From: Streptomyces sp. CB01635
GTDB lineage: Bacteria; Actinomycetota; Actinomycetes; Streptomycetales; Streptomycetaceae
Assembly (NCBI RefSeq): GCF_002803065.1
Contig: NZ_NNBL01000001.1
Location: 528,724 to 592,723 of the forward strand
Direction: 5' to 3'
DNA length: 64,000 nucleotides
This document shows, piece by piece, positions 9,034 to 16,318 of the stretch. The translations under genes and the position numbers were made by a program. Below the pieces are notes generated by a model. It searched no databases, was not told the origin of the DNA, and saw only the letters and a program-made list of their open reading frames with translations. How positions within the stretch are numbered: the first letter of the stretch is position 1; every line of letters starts with the position of its first letter.

Positions 9034-9768
9034 GTGGCAACGAAACTCAATCAGATCATCGCAGTCGAGAAAGGCGTCAAGTCCAAGGCACACCAGGACC
9101 TGACGGCGGCCCATCACGGGCTTCAGAAGCCGGCGCTCCTGGCCGGGATCTCGCGTACCTACCAGCCCAAGGACGAGGAGGGTGAGCAGCTGCCGCCCGA
9201 GTCGACGCGGGTCCAGGTGAAGGCCGAGCACGTGCTGCGGGACACTGCGAAGACGCTCACCCGGCTGTTCGATGTGACCGCCACCAAGGACTGGGCGAAC
9301 TGCGAGGCGCGCGCCGATGTCACCGTCGACGGACGGGCCGTCCTGAGCCAGGTGCCGGTCGCATACCTGCTCTTCCTGGAGAAGCAGCTCGTCGACCTCA
9401 ACACCTTCGTGCGCAAGCTGCCCGTGCTCGACGCCTCCGAGGCGTGGACGCAGGACCCGTCGACCGACGACTGGAAGACGGAGCCGGTGCGGACGCTGCG
9501 CACCAAGAAGGTGCCGCGCAACCACGTGAAGGCCGAGGCGACCGAGAAGCACCCGGCGCAGGTCGAGGTGTACTACGAGGACGTGCCCGTCGGGTACTGG
9601 ACGACGGTGAAGTTCTCCGGCGCGCTGCCCGCGCGCAGAGTGAACGAGCTGCTGGAGCGGATCGAGAGGCTCCAGCAGGCCGTCAAGTTCGCCCGCGAGG
9701 AGGCGAACGCGGCGGAGGTGACCGACCAGCGGGCGGGTGACCCTGTGTTCAGCTATCTGTTCGGCTGA
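9034..9768 (+). CDS. Conserved protein of unknown function, next to a tRNA-like RNA
   Basis: About 244 residues, soluble, with no signal or membrane segment. I recall close relatives as an uncharacterised DUF family (probably DUF7873) in actinobacteria and actinophages, with a strongly conserved start (ATKLNQIIAVEKGVKSKAH) and end (VKFAREEANAAEV). The body is rich in Lys/Glu with an alpha/beta pattern; residues about 150-205 contain a basic patch (RTLRTKKVPRNHVKAEATEK) that could contact nucleic acid. The GTG at 9034 gives the conserved N-terminus. There is no good RBS, but TACCGT lies 8 nt upstream, so the mRNA may be leaderless. Immediately downstream is the permuted tRNA-like RNA at 9936-10069. 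Confidence 0.85.
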   Translation: MATKLNQIIAVEKGVKSKAHQDLTAAHHGLQKPALLAGISRTYQPKDEEGEQLPPESTRVQVKAEHVLRDTAKTLTRLFDVTATKDWANCEARADVTVDGRAVLSQVPVAYLLFLEKQLVDLNTFVRKLPVLDASEAWTQDPSTDDWKTEPVRTLRTKKVPRNHVKAEATEKHPAQVEVYYEDVPVGYWTTVKFSGALPARRVNELLERIERLQQAVKFAREEANAAEVTDQRAGDPVFSYLFG

Positions 9769-9863
9769 TCCAGGGGCCCGCACAAGACTCCCCGGGCGCC
9801 GCTCAGCCGGCGGCCGGGGTGCGCGAGGAGCGCAAAGCTGAAGCTGAAGCTTGTCGTGACGGT

Positions 9864-9890
9864 GCGGTCCGCACAGCACACGCGGACCGC
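9864..9890 (+). terminator. Strong hairpin downstream of the unknown gene
   Basis: GCGGTCCGC (9864-9872) and GCGGACCGC (9882-9890) form a perfect 9-bp stem around a 9-nt loop (ACAGCACAC). It lies 95 bp after the stop codon and 46 bp before the tRNA-like RNA. No T-tract follows, so it may be a Streptomyces-type U-less terminator, an RNA-stabilising 3' end, or a 5' processing element of the RNA. Confidence 0.55.
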
Positions 9891-9935
9891 CATCAATCTC
9901 AGACTCTTGCTCCAGACTCAGTATTCGCCGCTCAT

Positions 9936-10069
9936 CGCCGAATCGATCGGACCCGGGCCCCAGGCCCCGAATTGCCGGTTCGAATCCGGCCCGCCCAGCT
10001 CGATGGGCGGTAGTCCAAAGGCAGGACGCAGGGCATTGACACTGACCCGGGTCCTCAAGCGTGTCGGCG
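9936..10069 (+). ncRNA. Circularly permuted tRNA-like RNA (Y-RNA-like candidate)
   Basis: In 5'-3' order: an outer helix strand CGCCGA (9936-9941); helix strand GGACCCGGG (9949-9957); a possible 4-bp helix strand GCCC (9964-9967); a perfect T-arm, GCCGG-TTCGAAT-CCGGC (9974-9990); the 7-nt acceptor 3' strand CCGCCCA (9991-9997); a 6-nt closing loop GCTCGA; the acceptor 5' strand TGGGCGG (10004-10010); TA as positions 8-9; and a D-arm GTCC-AAAGGCA-GGAC (10013-10027). The partners GGGC (10031-10034), CCCGGGTCC (10046-10054) and TCGGCG (10064-10069) then close the structure. Helix lengths 7, 4 and 5, the T-loop sequence and the GG in the D-loop are exactly tRNA-like, but 5' and 3' halves are swapped and the anticodon loop is replaced by a long helix. 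This is the topology known for bacterial Y RNAs such as YrlA. Boundaries are inferred from pairing only. Confidence 0.72.
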
Positions 10070-10106
10070 TGTGATGTGAGTGGCATTCATGGGGTCCGGG
10101 GGCCGG

Positions 10107-10739
10107 CTACGCCCTCGGATCCGCTCCATGTCCGGCACTCAACGAGACTCCCCGCCCCGCGAAGAACGTCTCGAACGTCGCCGACGGCAGTTCCGCGCAA
10201 CGGGTTTCGGGGCTGATCCCCGACGGGTTGTGGAAGTGGAAGCGGTCACCGTCGCGGGCCGTGAGCAGGACCAGATGTCCGCCCCGGCCGGGCGCGGGCC
10301 GCTCCGGGCGGCGGATCCCGTAGTGGACCGAGGCCATCACCGTCCGGCCCGTGTCCAGTAGGCCGGCGATCTCGTCGGTCGTCAGTGTGCGGTGGACGGT
10401 CGCGTCCAGGCCGAGTTCCTCGCGGGCGTACTCGGCGAACGGGGCGTAGATCAGACCGTGGATGCCGCCCTCCGGATCCACGGTGTACGCGCCGTACTTG
10501 AGCGCTCCGTCGCGCAGGTCGAACAGGCTGGGCGCGTCCGGGCCGAGCGCCATCCGCAGGCACGTCAGGCCGCACAGGTGGCCGCACCACAGCGCGTAGT
10601 CCTCCACCGTGGCGGCGCCCGAGGTCTCCCAGGCGGGGTCGTCGGCGCGGTCGTGGCCGCCCTCCACGATCGCCTCGACGAGCTGGGGCGAGGCGAACTG
10701 CGTCAGGCTCGGCAGGGCGCAGGTGGTGCAGAACGTCAC
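10107..10739 (-). CDS. C39-like papain-fold cysteine peptidase domain protein
   Basis: 210 residues, no signal peptide. The catalytic set of C39-like peptidases can be placed: Cys56 in CGLTCLRMAL, His155 in RGGHLVLL and Asn171 in FHFHNPSG. The N-terminus has two further Cys (MTFCTTCALP). Its ATG lies inside the last codons of the upstream aminotransferase (ATGA overlap at 10736), so the two are translated together. The intracellular location and operon with an aminotransferase suggest processing of a small peptide or amide; the substrate is unknown. Confidence 0.78.
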   Translation of the reverse strand: MTFCTTCALPSLTQFASPQLVEAIVEGGHDRADDPAWETSGAATVEDYALWCGHLCGLTCLRMALGPDAPSLFDLRDGALKYGAYTVDPEGGIHGLIYAPFAEYAREELGLDATVHRTLTTDEIAGLLDTGRTVMASVHYGIRRPERPAPGRGGHLVLLTARDGDRFHFHNPSGISPETRCAELPSATFETFFAGRGVSLSAGHGADPRA

Positions 10740-11944
10740 TGGCGGTACCCACTCAGGAAGCGGCCGATCCGGCTGATCGCGGCGTCGAGATCGTCAGCGT
10801 ACGGGAGGGTGAGGATGCGGAAGTGGTCCGGGCGCGGCCAGTTGAAGCCGGTGCCCTGGACGACCTGGATCTTCTCGCGCAGCAGCAGGTCGAGGACGAA
10901 TTTCTCGTCGTCGACGATGGGGTGGACCTTGGGGTCGATGCGCGGGAACGCGTACAGGGCGCCCTTCGGCTTCACGCAGGAGACGCCCGGGATCTCGTTG
11001 AGTTTCTCCCAGGCCTTGTCGCGCTGTTCGAGGAGGCGCCCGCCCGGCGCGGTCAGTTCGCGGATGGACTGGCGGCCGCCGAGCGCGGCCTGGATGGCGT
11101 ACTGGGCGGGGGCGTTGGCGCACAGTCGCATGGAGGCGAGCATCGTCAGGCCCTCCAGATAGTTGCGGGCGTGCTGCTGCGGTCCCGTGACGACCAGCCA
11201 GCCGGAGCGGAAGCCCGCGACGCGGTAGGTCTTGGAGAGGCCGCAGAACGTGAGGACGACCAGGTCGGGGGCGAGGGCGGCGGCGCTGTGGTGCACCGCG
11301 TCGTCGTACAGGATCTGGTCGTAGATCTCGTCCGCGAGCACCATCAGGCCGTGCCGGCGGGCGAGGTCGAGGATGCCCTCGATGATCTCCTTGGGGTAGA
11401 CGGCGCCCGTGGGGTTGTTGGGGTTGATGATGACGACCGCCTTGGTGCGGTCGGTGATCTTCGCGGCCATGTCGTCGAGGTCGGGGTACCAGTCGGCCGA
11501 CTCGTCGCAGATGTAGTGCACGGCCTTGCCGCCGGAGAGCGTCGTGACGGCCGTCCACAGCGGGAAGTCCGGGGCGGGGATGAGGACTTCGTCGCCGTCC
11601 TCCAGGAGTGCCTGTACGGCCATGGAGACCAGCTCGGACACGCCGTTGCCGAGGAACACGTCGTCGACGCCGACCTCGAGGCCGAGCGCCTGGTAGCGCT
11701 GGGCGACGGCGCGGCGGGCGGACAGGACGCCCCGCGAGTCGGTGTAGCCATGGGCCTGGGGGAGCATCCGGATCATGTCCTGGACGATCTCCTCGGGCGC
11801 CTCGAAGCCGAAGAGCGCGGGGTTGCCGGTGTTGAGGCGCAGGACGCTGTGGCCCGCCTCCTCAAGGGCGTCGGCGTGCTCGATCACCGGGCCGCGGATC
11901 TCGTAGCAGACCTCGCTGAGTTTGCTCGACTGCCGGAACTCCAT
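10736..11944 (-). CDS. Pyridoxal-phosphate-dependent aminotransferase (AlaA-like)
   Basis: 402 residues, class I/II fold-type I aminotransferase. The motif INPNNPTGAVYP binds cofactor and substrate carboxylate, and the Schiff-base Lys lies in FCGLSKTYRVAGFRSGW near residue 238. Sequence flavour (MEFRQSSKLSEVCYEIRGP at the start) is that of AlaA-type alanine/glutamate-pyruvate aminotransferases. It is the first gene of a unit with the C39-like peptidase and is divergent from an HxlR regulator, with two palindromes between them. Confidence 0.9.
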   Translation of the reverse strand: MEFRQSSKLSEVCYEIRGPVIEHADALEEAGHSVLRLNTGNPALFGFEAPEEIVQDMIRMLPQAHGYTDSRGVLSARRAVAQRYQALGLEVGVDDVFLGNGVSELVSMAVQALLEDGDEVLIPAPDFPLWTAVTTLSGGKAVHYICDESADWYPDLDDMAAKITDRTKAVVIINPNNPTGAVYPKEIIEGILDLARRHGLMVLADEIYDQILYDDAVHHSAAALAPDLVVLTFCGLSKTYRVAGFRSGWLVVTGPQQHARNYLEGLTMLASMRLCANAPAQYAIQAALGGRQSIRELTAPGGRLLEQRDKAWEKLNEIPGVSCVKPKGALYAFPRIDPKVHPIVDDEKFVLDLLLREKIQVVQGTGFNWPRPDHFRILTLPYADDLDAAISRIGRFLSGYRQ

Positions 11945-11978
11945 GTGGTGCCCTCCCGGACTGCCCGTGACGTGTGTG

Positions 11979-12029
11979 ACTTGGTTTTACCAAGTGACCG
12001 CTTGGAAAGTCCAACAAGTTGCATAGACT
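11979..12029 (+). promoter_or_regulatory. HxlR promoter with two palindromic operator candidates
   Basis: Two inverted repeats sit side by side: ACTTGGT-TTT-ACCAAGT (11979-11995) and TTGGA-AAG-TCCAA (12002-12014). Both share TTGG/CCAA half sites. TTGGAA (12002-12007) and TAGACT (12024-12029) with a 16-bp spacer form a promoter whose start point would fall at or next to the ATG at 12037. Binding of the HxlR product here would block its own promoter and probably the divergent aminotransferase promoter. Confidence 0.6.
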
Positions 12030-12036
12030 GCGAGCC

Positions 12037-12675
12037 ATGCCACGCCGAAGCTACGACCAGTACTGCGCCGCCGCCCGCGCCCTCGACGCCGTCGGGGACC
12101 GCTGGACGCTCCTGATCGTCCGTGAGCTCCTCGCAGGGCCGCGCCGCTACACCGATCTGCACGCCGACCTGCCCGGCGTCAGTACGGACGTGCTCGCCTC
12201 GCGCCTGAAGGACATGGAGCGCGAGGGCGTCGCCGAGCGCCGCAGGCTGCCCGCGCCCGTCTCGGCGTACGTGTATGAACTCACCCCGCGGGGACGGCAG
12301 TTGCTGCCGGTGCTCCAGGCGCTGGGTGAGTGGGGCGCGCCTGCGCTTGAGGAGCGCGGGCCCACGGACGCCGTACGCGCGCACTGGTTCGCCCTGCCGC
12401 TCCTGAGCCATCTCGAGCGGCTCGGCGGCGAGGGTGTGGTCGAAGTCCGCCTCGACGAGGGGGAGTTCCATGTACGGGTCGGCGGCTCGGGCGCGGGCGG
12501 CCCTGTCTATGCCGAGGGGCCGGTGGACGGCGAGCCCGACGCGCGGCTCGTCCTCGGCACGGAAACCTGTGTCGCCGTGGTGCGGGGCGGGCTGACGCTG
12601 GAGGAGGCGGCGCGCGCGGGCCGTGTCGCCGTGTCCGGGGACGGCGCCCTGGCGAAGGCGCTGCGAGAGGTGTGA
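12037..12675 (+). CDS. HxlR-family winged-helix regulator with C-terminal SCP2-like domain
   Basis: 212 residues. Residues 1-100 are a typical HxlR domain (CAAARALDAVGDRWTLLIVR, then a wing near 75). Residues about 120-210 look like an SCP2/sterol-carrier-like ligand domain (VVRGGLTLEEAARAGRVAVS), an arrangement common in Streptomyces. It probably senses a small hydrophobic ligand. The start codon follows a -10-like box by 7 nt with no RBS, so translation is likely leaderless. It is divergent from the aminotransferase-peptidase pair, the likely targets. Confidence 0.87.
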   Translation: MPRRSYDQYCAAARALDAVGDRWTLLIVRELLAGPRRYTDLHADLPGVSTDVLASRLKDMEREGVAERRRLPAPVSAYVYELTPRGRQLLPVLQALGEWGAPALEERGPTDAVRAHWFALPLLSHLERLGGEGVVEVRLDEGEFHVRVGGSGAGGPVYAEGPVDGEPDARLVLGTETCVAVVRGGLTLEEAARAGRVAVSGDGALAKALREV

Positions 12676-12739
12676 AGCAGAGGCGAACTCATCCATGACG
12701 CCCGGCACTTGAGGTGCGCGGGCGTCATGGACGGGCGGG

Positions 12740-13591
12740 TTACCTGCCCGGCGGTACCCGGGACGGGCGGCCTGTGCCGCGCGTCAGGGCGTAGCCGCCG
12801 ATACCGGCGAGCGCGGCCAGGATGCCGCCCGCCGCAGTCCAGACCCAGCGGTCCGACCACCAGCCGGAGGACCAGCCGTCCTCGGGCTCACCCGTCGCGA
12901 GCGCCTGGCTCGCCGACGAGCCGTTCTCCTCATCGGAGGCGTCGTCAGCGGCGGCAGCGGCCTCTTCCGTCGTCGAGCCCGGCACGAGCGGGGCCGCGAG
13001 CGAGCCGTCCACCGCCGCGGAGCCGCCGACCTTCTTGGAGGCCACCTCGACCTCGGCCGAGACGGGCAGCCCCTGGTCCGACGGCGTCAGTGAGGCCGCC
13101 GTGAGCCGGACGTAATAGGTGCCGGGCAGCGGGTCGTTCGCCCACTGGTCCGACCAGGCCCGCACCGTGCGCAGCGTGCAGGACAGGTCGACCGACGGCG
13201 CGTCCTGCGCCGCCGCCCTCGACTGCGTCCCGTACATGCAGGACTGACGGCGCCTCAGCCCGTCGTACACGTCGATCCGCCACGTCGCGCCCGAGGGCCG
13301 CGCCGCCGAGTCCGGCAGCTTCACCGTCGCCTTGACCGTGGGTCGCTGCCCGGCGTCCGCCGGGAACGACCAGTACAGGTAGTCACCCGTGGAGGCGCCC
13401 GCGGTGGCCCGCCGGCCCTGCTCCACCTCCTGCGCGGTACGGAACGACGTGCCCGCCTCCGTGGGGGCCTTGTCGTCACCGGAGGAGCCGGAGTCACTGG
13501 AGCCGGCGAACGCCGTACCGGCCCCGAGCAGTGCGGTCAGCGCGCTCGCGCCGAGGAGCCCTGCCGTCACCAACAGCCTGGTCGTACGCAT
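12740..13591 (-). CDS. Secreted or membrane-anchored protein of unknown function
   Basis: 283 residues with a Sec signal peptide (1-29, ending near TAFAG) and one C-terminal membrane helix near residues 250-270 followed by Arg-rich residues, so it is exported and anchored with a short cytosolic tail. The ectodomain has a beta-sandwich-like pattern (YLYWSFPADAGQRPTVKATV) and a Ser/Glu/Ala-rich stalk. Its ATG overlaps the TGA of the vWA gene by one base, so the two act together at the cell surface. No recognised catalytic motif. Confidence 0.78.
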   Translation of the reverse strand: MRTTRLLVTAGLLGASALTALLGAGTAFAGSSDSGSSGDDKAPTEAGTSFRTAQEVEQGRRATAGASTGDYLYWSFPADAGQRPTVKATVKLPDSAARPSGATWRIDVYDGLRRRQSCMYGTQSRAAAQDAPSVDLSCTLRTVRAWSDQWANDPLPGTYYVRLTAASLTPSDQGLPVSAEVEVASKKVGGSAAVDGSLAAPLVPGSTTEEAAAAADDASDEENGSSASQALATGEPEDGWSSGWWSDRWVWTAAGGILAALAGIGGYALTRGTGRPSRVPPGR

Positions 13592-14862
13592 CAGTTGGTC
13601 CTCCAGACCGCGAACCGCCAGCGCGAGATCCAGCCCCACAGCACACCCGCCACGAAGCCGGTGAGCACCAGGGCGCCGAGCAGCCACCAGCCGCGGCCGA
13701 GGCCGAACGCGGCCACGTCGGACGCGGCGCTCGGCGCGTCCACGACGTCGACGGTCAGCTCGACCGGGAGGCCCGGCGTCGTCTTGACCGACGCGGGGGC
13801 CGAGTAGGAGTTCGACACCTGGAGGCAGACGGTCTCGGCCGCCGCCTCGTCGTCGTCCTGCTCGGGCTTCGGGTAGCGCAGACCGGTCGAGATCACGTCC
13901 GTACGACCGTCGCCCGCCTCCGAGCCCCGGACGATCTCACGGCCGTGCTCGGTGACCGCGCGCAGCAGTACGCCGTAGTCCTTGTTGACCGCGCGGTCCG
14001 CGGCGACGCTCACCGAGGCACGCAGTTCTTGCCCGGGGGCGACGGCCACGCGGTAGAAGCGGTGCTCGCCGAACGTCTCGCGGTCCGTGTACAGACCCGG
14101 CTTGACCTCCGGCGCGCCGGTGCACTCCTTGGCGCCCTCGACGGCCACGGGGTTGACCACGGGGTCGGCGGCCCGGTCGACCAACTGACCTACGCGGTCG
14201 GTGAGTTCATCGGTGTGCCGCACGGAGGTGTAGGTCCCGCCGGTGGCCTCGGCGATGCAGCTGAGCTGGTCACGCGTCTTGGCGTCAGGGACCAGGCCGA
14301 GCGTGTCGATGGTGAGGTTGATGCCCTTGGCGGCGATGTCGCGGGCGACCTCGCACGGGTCGAGCGGCTGGCAGGTGTCCTCGCCGTCGCTGATGAGGAC
14401 GATGCGGCGCGATCCGTCACCGCCGTCGAGGTCGTCGGCCGCCTTCAGGAGGGCCGGGCCGATCGGCGTCCAGCCGGTCGGCGAGAGGGTGGCGACCGCG
14501 GTCTTCGCCTCGGTGCGGTCGAGCGGCCCGACCGGGTAGAGCTGAGCGGTGTCCTTGCAGCCCACCTTCCGGTCCTCGCCGCGGTAGTTGGCGCCCAGCG
14601 TGCGGATGCCGAGCTCCACCTCCTTCGGCGTCGCGTCGAGCACCTCGTTGAACGCCTGCTTCGCGGCGGCCATCCGGGTCCCGCCGTCGATGTCGCGCGC
14701 CCGCATGGAACCGCTCACGTCGAGCACGAGCTCGACCTTCGGGGCGGCCGTGGGCTGCCCGTCAGGGTTGTCCGCCGCGGAGGCGCCGACGGGCGTCAGC
14801 CCCATGGTCAGGGCGGCGAACAGGACACACGTTCCCGCCGCCAGCCGTTTTCTTATGATCAT
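13591..14862 (-). CDS. Exported vWA-domain protein with C-terminal membrane anchor
   Basis: 423 residues. A signal peptide covers 1-29. The vWA domain starts at about 41, with the MIDAS motif DVSGSM (Asp48, Ser50, Ser52), and later the second MIDAS elements (TGWTPIGPAL, ISDGEDTC). A membrane helix near 395-418 (WWLLGALVLTGFVAGVLWGW) precedes a short basic tail. Several paired Cys suggest disulfides outside the cell. It probably binds a metal-dependent ligand or partner at the surface, with the overlapping gene downstream as companion. Confidence 0.88.
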   Translation of the reverse strand: MIIRKRLAAGTCVLFAALTMGLTPVGASAADNPDGQPTAAPKVELVLDVSGSMRARDIDGGTRMAAAKQAFNEVLDATPKEVELGIRTLGANYRGEDRKVGCKDTAQLYPVGPLDRTEAKTAVATLSPTGWTPIGPALLKAADDLDGGDGSRRIVLISDGEDTCQPLDPCEVARDIAAKGINLTIDTLGLVPDAKTRDQLSCIAEATGGTYTSVRHTDELTDRVGQLVDRAADPVVNPVAVEGAKECTGAPEVKPGLYTDRETFGEHRFYRVAVAPGQELRASVSVAADRAVNKDYGVLLRAVTEHGREIVRGSEAGDGRTDVISTGLRYPKPEQDDDEAAAETVCLQVSNSYSAPASVKTTPGLPVELTVDVVDAPSAASDVAAFGLGRGWWLLGALVLTGFVAGVLWGWISRWRFAVWRTN

Positions 14863-14907
14863 CGCCGGATCTTATGGATCAACGTACGCGCACAACAAAA
14901 CGACTGC

Positions 14908-16149
14908 TCAGCGGGGATGCGGGCCGGTGCCGGAATCCAACTGTTTCCCGCCGAACACCCCGGTTCCGTCCGCCTGTGCCCACCACGCCTCAAGCCCCGC
15001 CTGGTCCAACTCCCCCCAGTCCGGGGTCTCCTGCACGAGCGCCCGGCCGAGGCTCCGTCCGAGCCCGACCAGCGCGCTGCCGGCCGCCGTGCGGGAGTCG
15101 TCGTACGCGGCGAGCGCCCCGTCCAGGGCCGGCGCGGCGCGGAACGCGGATTCGATGGCCACGCCGTCCTGGAGGGCCTTCACCGCCCCCGCCCCGGTGT
15201 GCGGGCGCGCGACCGTCGCCGCGTCCCCGGCCAGCATGAACCTGCCTGTCGCGTACTGCGGGGCCGTGAAGTCGTACATGGGCTGGAGCGCGAGCTCGTC
15301 CGGGGCGGTGAGGCGGACCAGGTCGCCCCAGTACGGCGGCAGCAACTCGTCGGCCACATGGGCGAGATGGGAGCGCAGCGCGTCGGTGAGGGTGCCGGGC
15401 GGCAGGCTCGTCGGCAGGTCCACGCGCAGCGCCGCGTCGACGCCCGGCGGGGGAGCCGTGTAGAGAACCCAGTTCACGCGACGGCCGCCGGCCGGGCCGC
15501 CGTCCGGGATCCGGTAGACGATGAGGTGCCCGCCGGGGAACACGACGTACGCGCAGTCCTCCTCGGCCCACAGGCCGGGCTCGGAGAGCCGCTGCGCGGG
15601 GAACGCGCCCCGCCACGCCAGATATCCCGCGTACCGCGGCTGTACGTCGGGGAACGCGCAGGCCCTCACCGCCGAGCGGTAGCCGTCCGCGCCGATGACG
15701 AGGCCGAACTCCTCGGCGCCACCGGCCGCCGTGTGTACGCGGGCCCCGCCCGCCGTCGCCTCGACCCGCGCCACCGCCGCACCCGTACGGAACTCGACGC
15801 CCTCGGGCACCGCCCGGCGCAGATCGCGCCAGAGCGGCCCCCAGTTGTACGTACGGAACGGGAACGGCATGACGGCGATCTCGCGCCCGAGCTCCTTGCC
15901 CGCGGCGCGCACGTACCAGCGACGGCGCACCAGGCCCACCCACGGCATGCCCGCGTCCATGTACCCGGCCGACTCCAGCTCGGCGTACCGCGCGTCGTGC
16001 ACCGCGAGGCCCACGCCGCGTTCCGCGAGGGAGCCCGCGGCCCGCTCGTACACGACGATCTCGTCCGCGCCCCCGCGATGGGCCGCGAGAGCCGCGGCGC
16101 ACCCGGCGATGCTCCCGCCCACGACCGCGACCCGGCCACCGTTCACCAT
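14908..16149 (-). CDS. FAD-dependent monooxygenase (class A, PHBH fold)
   Basis: 413 residues. The N-terminal FAD-binding motif VVGGSIAGCAAA starts at residue 9, the mid-domain motif is GADGYRSAVR, and the C-terminal GD motif is FMLAGDAATVARPHTGAGA. The three motifs and the length fit aromatic or polyketide hydroxylases and salicylate hydroxylase-like enzymes that use NAD(P)H and oxygen. No biosynthetic cluster surrounds it, so the substrate is open. Confidence 0.88.
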   Translation of the reverse strand: MVNGGRVAVVGGSIAGCAAALAAHRGGADEIVVYERAAGSLAERGVGLAVHDARYAELESAGYMDAGMPWVGLVRRRWYVRAAGKELGREIAVMPFPFRTYNWGPLWRDLRRAVPEGVEFRTGAAVARVEATAGGARVHTAAGGAEEFGLVIGADGYRSAVRACAFPDVQPRYAGYLAWRGAFPAQRLSEPGLWAEEDCAYVVFPGGHLIVYRIPDGGPAGGRRVNWVLYTAPPPGVDAALRVDLPTSLPPGTLTDALRSHLAHVADELLPPYWGDLVRLTAPDELALQPMYDFTAPQYATGRFMLAGDAATVARPHTGAGAVKALQDGVAIESAFRAAPALDGALAAYDDSRTAAGSALVGLGRSLGRALVQETPDWGELDQAGLEAWWAQADGTGVFGGKQLDSGTGPHPR

Positions 16150-16318
16150 GCGTCCCGTCCCTCATCGTCGGTCCCGCGCAAGGGAGATAGCGCAAGAAGA
16201 TCTCCGCAGCCGGGACGACGGTACCGGCAGTCGCCGGGCGCCGGGCGGAACCGGAGCGCCGCAGGGTGCGATCCCGGCCATCCCTCGGCCGCGGGCGCCG
16301 CCCGTTAGGCTGGCGGGT

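Noticed and set aside
9974..9997. tRNA 3'-end fragment as a phage attachment site
   Set aside because: The T-arm plus acceptor strand alone would fit, but the complementary acceptor strand and a full D-arm follow directly, and no integrase or island borders the site.
13531..16308. 925-codon forward frame over the vWA and monooxygenase genes
   Set aside because: Arg/Gly/Val-rich shadow of two well-supported reverse-strand genes; no recognisable domain.
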